From an uncultured Fidelibacterota bacterium (GTDB lineage: Bacteria > Marinisomatota > Marinisomatia > Marinisomatales > TCS55): a stretch of 9,843 nt of DNA. Shown here in pieces: positions 6,596 through 9,843 of the stretch (within the stretch, counting starts at the first letter, position 1; each line of letters opens with the position of its first letter). Below the pieces are notes generated by a model, which saw nothing but the letters and a program-made list of their open reading frames with translations, had not been told where the DNA came from and did not search any database. A program made the position numbers and the translations under genes. Where the stretch lies: assembly GCA_913046805.1 (NCBI GenBank), contig CAJWTA010000038.1, forward strand, positions 1-9,843, given 5' to 3'.

Positions 6596-7642
6596 ATGAA
6601 AAGATTCATAAATAAATACTTAATAATAGCATGTTTTTCTTTTTGGGCTTGTGAAGACAAAACAACGGTTTCCAGCTTAGACTCCATTCAAATTATTATC
6701 AGTCAAGATGTGTTAATGCCAAAACAGACCACATATATATATGCTCGTGGATTTGATAAAGATGGCAATAGGATCGATAAACTGCCCGTTGAGTGGTCGA
6801 CATCAAATCCAGAAATTGCCTCTATTGATAATGAAGGTAAGGTCATTGCCATTTCAAAAGGTATATCAAGAATAACTGCTAAAAGCTCAACTATTTCTGC
6901 CTCATCAGATATTATTGTTTCAGTGAATAAAAAAAGGGTTTTAAGTGAGATGTTTACATCATCTACCTGAGGACCTTGTGCCTCCGCGGAGCGGAGTTTG
7001 AACAATTATACCAATCAATCATCCGTTAATTCAATTAGCGCAGAATTGGATAGTATTTGGTCGCGTATCTATTATCACGTATGGTGGCCATCACCTGGAA
7101 ACGATCCGATGTATGCCCTCAATCCTGAATTAAATAGAAGCAGAAGCGCTTACTACGAAGGTAGCTTTACTCCGCATATGTTTACAAACGGGCTCGATTC
7201 AGGTTCAAGCTTAAACTTGTGGCTTGAGGACCCAAAAAAATATTTAAATACCGTATCTACCTACAATATTTCCCATAAGGGTTCCAGAATTAACGATAGA
7301 ATTGATTTTATGGTTACCACAACCAATATGAAGAATAGTGATAGTGCAAGTGATATTCGGTTATTTGTGGCTGCTGTAATGGCAAAGGTAGTATACCCAG
7401 GATCTTTCAATGGAATGTATGAACACAAAAATGTTGTTATGGAGCAATTGCTGGGTAATTCGGGGAAAAGAATAAATTATATCGCCAATGTCGATTACGT
7501 TGAAAGTTTTAATTGGTCCATACCAGAAGTTTGGAAGAATAATCCCGATATCAAGTGGAGTATTGGTAGTCTCAAAGTAGTATCGTGGATACAGGATTAT
7601 AATTCAAAAGAAATTTTGCAATCAGCAGAATTGAATTTTTGA
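6596..7642 (+). CDS. Putative selenoprotein: Big_2 + Omp28/thioredoxin-like lipoprotein with UGPC centre (TGA read as Sec)
   Basis: Read through the in-frame TGA at 6968-6970, this is one 348-residue protein. Residues 1-19 are a signal peptide with a lipobox-like FWAC, so Cys19 is probably lipidated and the protein held on the outer membrane. Residues ~28-112 form a Big_2 immunoglobulin-like domain (VEWSTSNPEIASIDNEGKV...GISRITAKSS). From ~115 comes a thioredoxin-fold Omp28-type domain: VLSEMFTSST-Sec125-GP-Cys128-ASAERSLNNY, then IYYHVWWPSPGNDPMYALN, the R--YY-G-FTPHMFTNG cis-Pro block, and a beta-rich tail. Family members have Cys where the TGA falls. Frame, composition and homology run on unbroken across the TGA, and a SECIS-like hairpin follows. 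The start ATG 6596 is 2 bases after the DUF6029-like stop. The real stop is also TGA (7640-7642), with a second in-frame TGA at 7664. Alternatives are a sequencing error in TGT/TGC or a recent nonsense mutation. Conventional calling would give a 124-residue stub and a false TTG start at 6998. Confidence 0.82.
6968..6970 (+). other. Predicted selenocysteine codon (UGA recoding site)
   Basis: The TGA follows Thr124 and precedes Gly-Pro-Cys, so it takes the first, nucleophilic position of a CxxC redox motif. TGA differs by one base from either Cys codon. TGA is an ordinary stop elsewhere in the window: the thioredoxin gene ends with it in an ATGA overlap at 4866-4869. A genome-wide reassignment of TGA is therefore unlikely, and no other gene here contains an in-frame TGA. 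Confidence 0.8.
6976..7005 (+). promoter_or_regulatory. Bacterial SECIS-like hairpin
   Basis: CTCCGC (6982-6987) pairs perfectly with GCGGAG (6991-6996) around the loop GGA (6988-6990). TTGT (6976-6979) can pair with ACAA (7002-7005), adding a lower stem across an asymmetric internal loop. The apical loop starts 18 bases after the TGA and begins with GG. Known bacterial SECIS elements lie inside the coding region just after the UGA, with an apical loop roughly 16-37 bases away and a G at its first or second position for SelB binding, so the geometry fits. The stem is all GC-rich codons (GCC TCC GCG GAG CGG) in an AT-rich gene, as if the RNA shape were selected. Confidence 0.75.
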
Positions 7643-7731
7643 TTTAAAATCCAGATTAAGCCTTGAGGAGAAGCTAGGATAAGGGTAGATTTGGCGCACT
7701 TTATAATTGTTTTTTATCAATAAGATTAAAT
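7643..7731 (+). promoter_or_regulatory. Intergenic stretch with a likely -10 box for the tRNA gene
   Basis: This 89-base gap between the selenoprotein-like gene and the tRNA holds a perfect TATAAT at 7702-7707. Transcription would begin about 7714, roughly 18 bases before the mature tRNA. No good -35 hexamer sits 16-18 bases upstream of it, so the promoter call is tentative. I see no convincing terminator hairpin plus T-run for the upstream gene; the T-run at 7710-7715 has no stem before it. Confidence 0.35.
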
Positions 7732-7805
7732 GCACCCGTAGCTCAACTGGATAGAGCGTTCGGCTACGGACCGAAAGGTTGAGGGTTCGAATCCTTCCGG
7801 GTGTA
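7732..7805 (+). tRNA. tRNA-Arg (anticodon ACG)
   Basis: The full cloverleaf can be drawn. The acceptor stem GCACCCG (7732-7738) pairs with CGGGTGT (7798-7804) with one terminal G-U. The D-arm GCTC...GAGC spans 7741-7757. The anticodon stem TTCGG/CCGAA flanks the loop CTACGGA (7764-7770) with ACG at 7766-7768. The variable loop is AGGTT, the T-stem is GAGGG/CCTTC around TTCGAAT (7786-7792), and the discriminator is A7805. The 3' CCA is not encoded (ACT follows), so it must be added by the CCA-adding enzyme. A34 should be edited to inosine by TadA so that CGU, CGC and CGA are read. Only 23 bases separate it from the next ATG. Confidence 0.97.
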
Positions 7806-7813
7806 CTGTTACT

Positions 7814-7820
7814 TAGGAGG
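7814..7820 (+). promoter_or_regulatory. Strong Shine-Dalgarno of the Asp-box protein gene
   Basis: TAGGAGG ends 8 bases before ATG 7829 and fixes that start. No other gene in this window has an equally good ribosome-binding site: glnS, the CsgG/FlgO-like gene, the thioredoxin, the DUF6029-like gene and the selenoprotein-like gene all lack one. The site lies in the 23-base gap behind the tRNA. Confidence 0.8.
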
Positions 7821-7828
7821 CTTACTTA

Positions 7829-9843
7829 ATGCGCTACTTAAAGTCAATATCATTTATAGTTTTAGCAACTTTTGTCTCTGTCTATGCTCAAACAGCAAGC
7901 AAAACAATATGGACAAAAGAAAATTTTTCCGGTTTAAAGTTTAGAAGTATTGGACCAGCTTTCATGTCCGGAAGAATATCCGATATAGCTATCCATCCAG
8001 ACAATGAGAGCATATGGTACGTCACGGTTGGTTCAGGTAATGTATGGAAAACTACAAATGCGGGGGTTACTTGGACTCCGATTTTTGACGATCAGCCGTC
8101 CTATTCAATTGGCTGTGTAACTATAGATCCATCCAACCCAAACACTATTTGGATTGGAACAGGAGAAAATCTTGGAGGTCGTCATTTTGGCTATGGCGAT
8201 GGTGTATATAAATCAGAAGACGGAGGAAAATCCTGGAAAAATATGGGTCTCAAAAAATCTGAACACATTTCAGAGATACTTATCCATCCGTCAAATCCAA
8301 ATATAATTTGGGTAGCTTCTCAAGGTCCAATGTGGAGTAGTGGTGGTGAAAGAGGTGTTTATAAATCTATAGACGGAGGAAAATCCTGGTCTTTGGTTTT
8401 AAAAAGTAACAAGTGGACAGGAGCTACTGAACTCAAAATGGACCCTAGAAATCCAGATCGCCTGTACGCAGTTTTATGGCAACGTCATCGTACCGTTGCT
8501 GCTTATATGGGCGGTGGACCAGGAACAGGAATTTATCGATCTGAAAATGGAGGAAAGGATTGGAAGAAATTATCTTCAGGTCTCCCATCTTCAAACATGG
8601 GTAAGATTGGTTTTGATATCTCTTACCACAAACCCGATATTGTTTATGCTGCTATCGAGCTTGACAGAAGAAAAGGGGGAGTATACAAATCCTCCGACAG
8701 GGGTGAAACTTGGGCCAAGCAATCCGATGCTGTTGCTGGGGGAACTGGACCGCATTATTATCAAGAACTCTACACCTCACCACATCATTTTGATAAATTG
8801 TTCTTAATGAATAATTACATGCTGGTTTCAGATGATGGTGGTAAAAATTTTGAGCGAATGAATGAAAAACATAAGCATGTGGATAATCATGCAATCGCTT
8901 TTAAGAAAAGTGATCCGAATTATGTTATGGTTGGAAGCGATGGCGGTATTTATGAAACATTTGATCTAACTAAGACATGGCGCTTTATATCCAATCTTCC
9001 GATCACACAGTTCTATGATTTGGCTTTGGATGATACTGAGCCTTTTTATAACGTTTTTGGTGGTACGCAAGACAACAGCTCTGAAGGTGGGCCCTCAAGA
9101 ACGGACAACAGACAAGGAATCCAGAATGCGGATTGGAGAGTTATTCTTGGCGGTGATGGCCATCAGCCTGCAACTGAGCCTGGTAATCCGGATATAATGT
9201 ATGCGCAAAGTCAACAAGGTTACTTAAATCGTTTAGATATGACCACAGGTGAGACAGTGTTCATTCAACCGCAACCAAGGGAGGGTGAGCCTTACGAGCG
9301 ATTCAACTGGGATGCTCCTATCATTGTAAGTCCCCACAAAACCTCTCGTATTTATTTTGCGTCTCAGCGCGTCTGGAAATCAGATGATCGTGGGGACTCA
9401 TGGACACCAATCTCAAAAGACTTGACTCGCAATCAGGAGCGTTTCGACTTACCCATAATGGGCTCTAAGCAAAGCTGGGATAATCCTTGGGATGTTTATG
9501 CAATGTCCAATTACAACACAATATCTGCTATATCTGAATCTCCTGTAAAGCAGGGACTGATTTATGCAGGAACTGACGATGGTTTTATAAATGTAACTGA
9601 AAATGACGGGAAAAATTGGAAAAAATTTGAAGTAAAGAGGTTGCCTGGTGCACCTGAGATGGCATATGTAAATGATCTTAAAGCCGATAATTTTGATGCG
9701 AATACCGTATACGCTGTTCTAGATAATCATAAATATGGTGATTATAAAGCATATGTTTATAAAAGCATAAATAAAGGGCAAACGTGGAGGTCTATATCTT
9801 CGAATCTCCCTGAAAAATCTCATAGTTGGAGGATTGTTCAGGA
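7829..9843 (+). CDS. Secreted VPS10/sortilin-like Asp-box (BNR) beta-propeller protein, 3' end outside the window
   Basis: Open for 671 codons from ATG 7829 to the window edge with no stop. Residues 1-20 form a signal peptide (SISFIVLATFVSVYA/Q). The mature part begins FSGLKFRSIGPAFMSGRISDIAIHP, the usual opening of the large 'glycosyl hydrolase BNR / VPS10-sortilin-like' exported proteins of Bacteroidota, Marinimicrobia and Acidobacteriota. Asp-box repeats (S-x-D/N-x-G-x-x-W type) begin near residues 74, 128, 179, 237, 287, 333, 517, 589 and 645, for example KSEDGGKSW, KSIDGGKSW, RSENGGKDW and KSSDRGETW, each followed about 20-40 residues later by an HP/DP-(S/D/R)NP-x-x-(I/L)W/Y strand. This predicts one or two beta-propellers. 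Family members are about 1000 residues, so roughly a third is missing. Asp boxes are structural, so sialidase or other hydrolase activity cannot be inferred. Its own Shine-Dalgarno and the tRNA ahead suggest a unit separate from the redox genes. Confidence 0.93.
   Translation, partial: MRYLKSISFIVLATFVSVYAQTASKTIWTKENFSGLKFRSIGPAFMSGRISDIAIHPDNESIWYVTVGSGNVWKTTNAGVTWTPIFDDQPSYSIGCVTIDPSNPNTIWIGTGENLGGRHFGYGDGVYKSEDGGKSWKNMGLKKSEHISEILIHPSNPNIIWVASQGPMWSSGGERGVYKSIDGGKSWSLVLKSNKWTGATELKMDPRNPDRLYAVLWQRHRTVAAYMGGGPGTGIYRSENGGKDWKKLSSGLPSSNMGKIGFDISYHKPDIVYAAIELDRRKGGVYKSSDRGETWAKQSDAVAGGTGPHYYQELYTSPHHFDKLFLMNNYMLVSDDGGKNFERMNEKHKHVDNHAIAFKKSDPNYVMVGSDGGIYETFDLTKTWRFISNLPITQFYDLALDDTEPFYNVFGGTQDNSSEGGPSRTDNRQGIQNADWRVILGGDGHQPATEPGNPDIMYAQSQQGYLNRLDMTTGETVFIQPQPREGEPYERFNWDAPIIVSPHKTSRIYFASQRVWKSDDRGDSWTPISKDLTRNQERFDLPIMGSKQSWDNPWDVYAMSNYNTISAISESPVKQGLIYAGTDDGFINVTENDGKNWKKFEVKRLPGAPEMAYVNDLKADNFDANTVYAVLDNHKYGDYKAYVYKSINKGQTWRSISSNLPEKSHSWRIVQ
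8218..8389 (+). repeat. Exact 19-base direct repeat encoding two Asp boxes
   Basis: AGACGGAGGAAAATCCTGG occurs at 8218-8236 and again at 8371-8389, 153 bases (51 codons) apart and in the same frame. Both copies encode (E/I)DGGKSW. A 51-codon period is about one propeller blade, so this is likely recent blade duplication or gene conversion within the coding sequence, not a mobile element. Confidence 0.7.

Noticed and set aside
6968..6970. TGA as a genome-wide reassigned sense codon (alternative genetic code)
   Set aside because: TGA ends the thioredoxin gene in an ATGA overlap at 4866-4869 and no other gene in the window contains an in-frame TGA, so a site-specific recoding event fits better.
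6703..7005. Minus-strand 100-codon ORF spanning the TGA region
   Set aside because: Shadow of the Big_2/Omp28 gene: no start signal and no recognisable protein, whereas the plus strand encodes clear domains throughout.
6998..7642. Separate gene starting at TTG 6998
   Set aside because: It is in the same frame as 6596-6970, has no Shine-Dalgarno or signal peptide, and would lack the first strand and the CxxC centre of its own fold. It is the continuation past the TGA.
6596..7642. Pseudogene or frameshift explanation for the split lipoprotein gene
   Set aside because: There is no frame change. The single stop lies exactly on the catalytic Cys position and is followed by a SECIS-like hairpin. 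A random nonsense mutation would have a low chance of landing there, though a sequencing error cannot be excluded from sequence alone.
7643..7731. Intrinsic terminator after the selenoprotein-like gene
   Set aside because: T-rich stretches are present, but I could not find a stable stem directly before any of them.
8496..8894. Plus-strand ORF 8496-8807 and minus-strand ORF 8652-8894 in the propeller gene
   Set aside because: Both are out-of-frame shadows of the Asp-box protein, whose frame 7829-9843 is open throughout with repeated motifs.

Overview
The window is AT-rich, densely coded DNA with every gene on the plus strand. It looks like a member of the Fibrobacterota-Chlorobiota-Bacteroidota (FCB) group, most likely a marine lineage such as Candidatus Marinimicrobia (SAR406) or a Bacteroidota relative. 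The evidence is a GlnRS gene directly behind a GluRS gene, a DUF6029-like outer-membrane protein, an Omp28-type lipoprotein, a large Asp-box/VPS10-like exported protein, and almost no Shine-Dalgarno sequences. The lineage is an inference from gene content; no rRNA or other marker is present.

Layout: (1) 1-3032, a two-gene tRNA-charging unit, gltX (5' end outside the window) and glnS, 5 bases apart. (2) 3084-7642, a compact run of four envelope genes with gaps of 10, -4 and 2 bases: an exported protein with a CsgG/FlgO-like N-terminal half, a TlpA-like thioredoxin with a normal CGPC centre, a DUF6029-like outer-membrane protein, and a Big_2 + Omp28/thioredoxin-like lipoprotein. (3) 7732-7805, tRNA-Arg(ACG). 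(4) 7829 to the window end, the first 671 codons of a secreted beta-propeller protein with Asp-box repeats, preceded by the only strong Shine-Dalgarno in the window.

The main discovery is in the last gene of the envelope run. A plain reading breaks it into a 124-codon Big_2 ORF (6596-6970) and a downstream ORF opening at TTG 6998. Both are in the same frame, separated only by a TGA at 6968-6970 that sits exactly where the Omp28/thioredoxin fold has the first Cys of its CxxC centre: ...EMFTSST-[TGA]-GPCASAE. Beginning 11 bases after the TGA is a GC-rich perfect 6-bp hairpin (CTCCGC / GCGGAG) with a GGA apical loop, the geometry expected of a bacterial SECIS. The best reading is one 348-residue selenoprotein with a U-G-P-C redox centre (Sec125/Cys128). 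It is co-encoded with a cysteine-type TlpA thioredoxin and an outer-membrane protein, which suggests a periplasmic or cell-surface thiol/selenol redox system. I do not recall a described selenocysteine Omp28 protein, but cannot search to confirm novelty.

No CRISPR, insertion sequence, rRNA or convincing intrinsic terminator was seen. The only intergenic spaces are short (51, 89 and 23 bases) and are described below.
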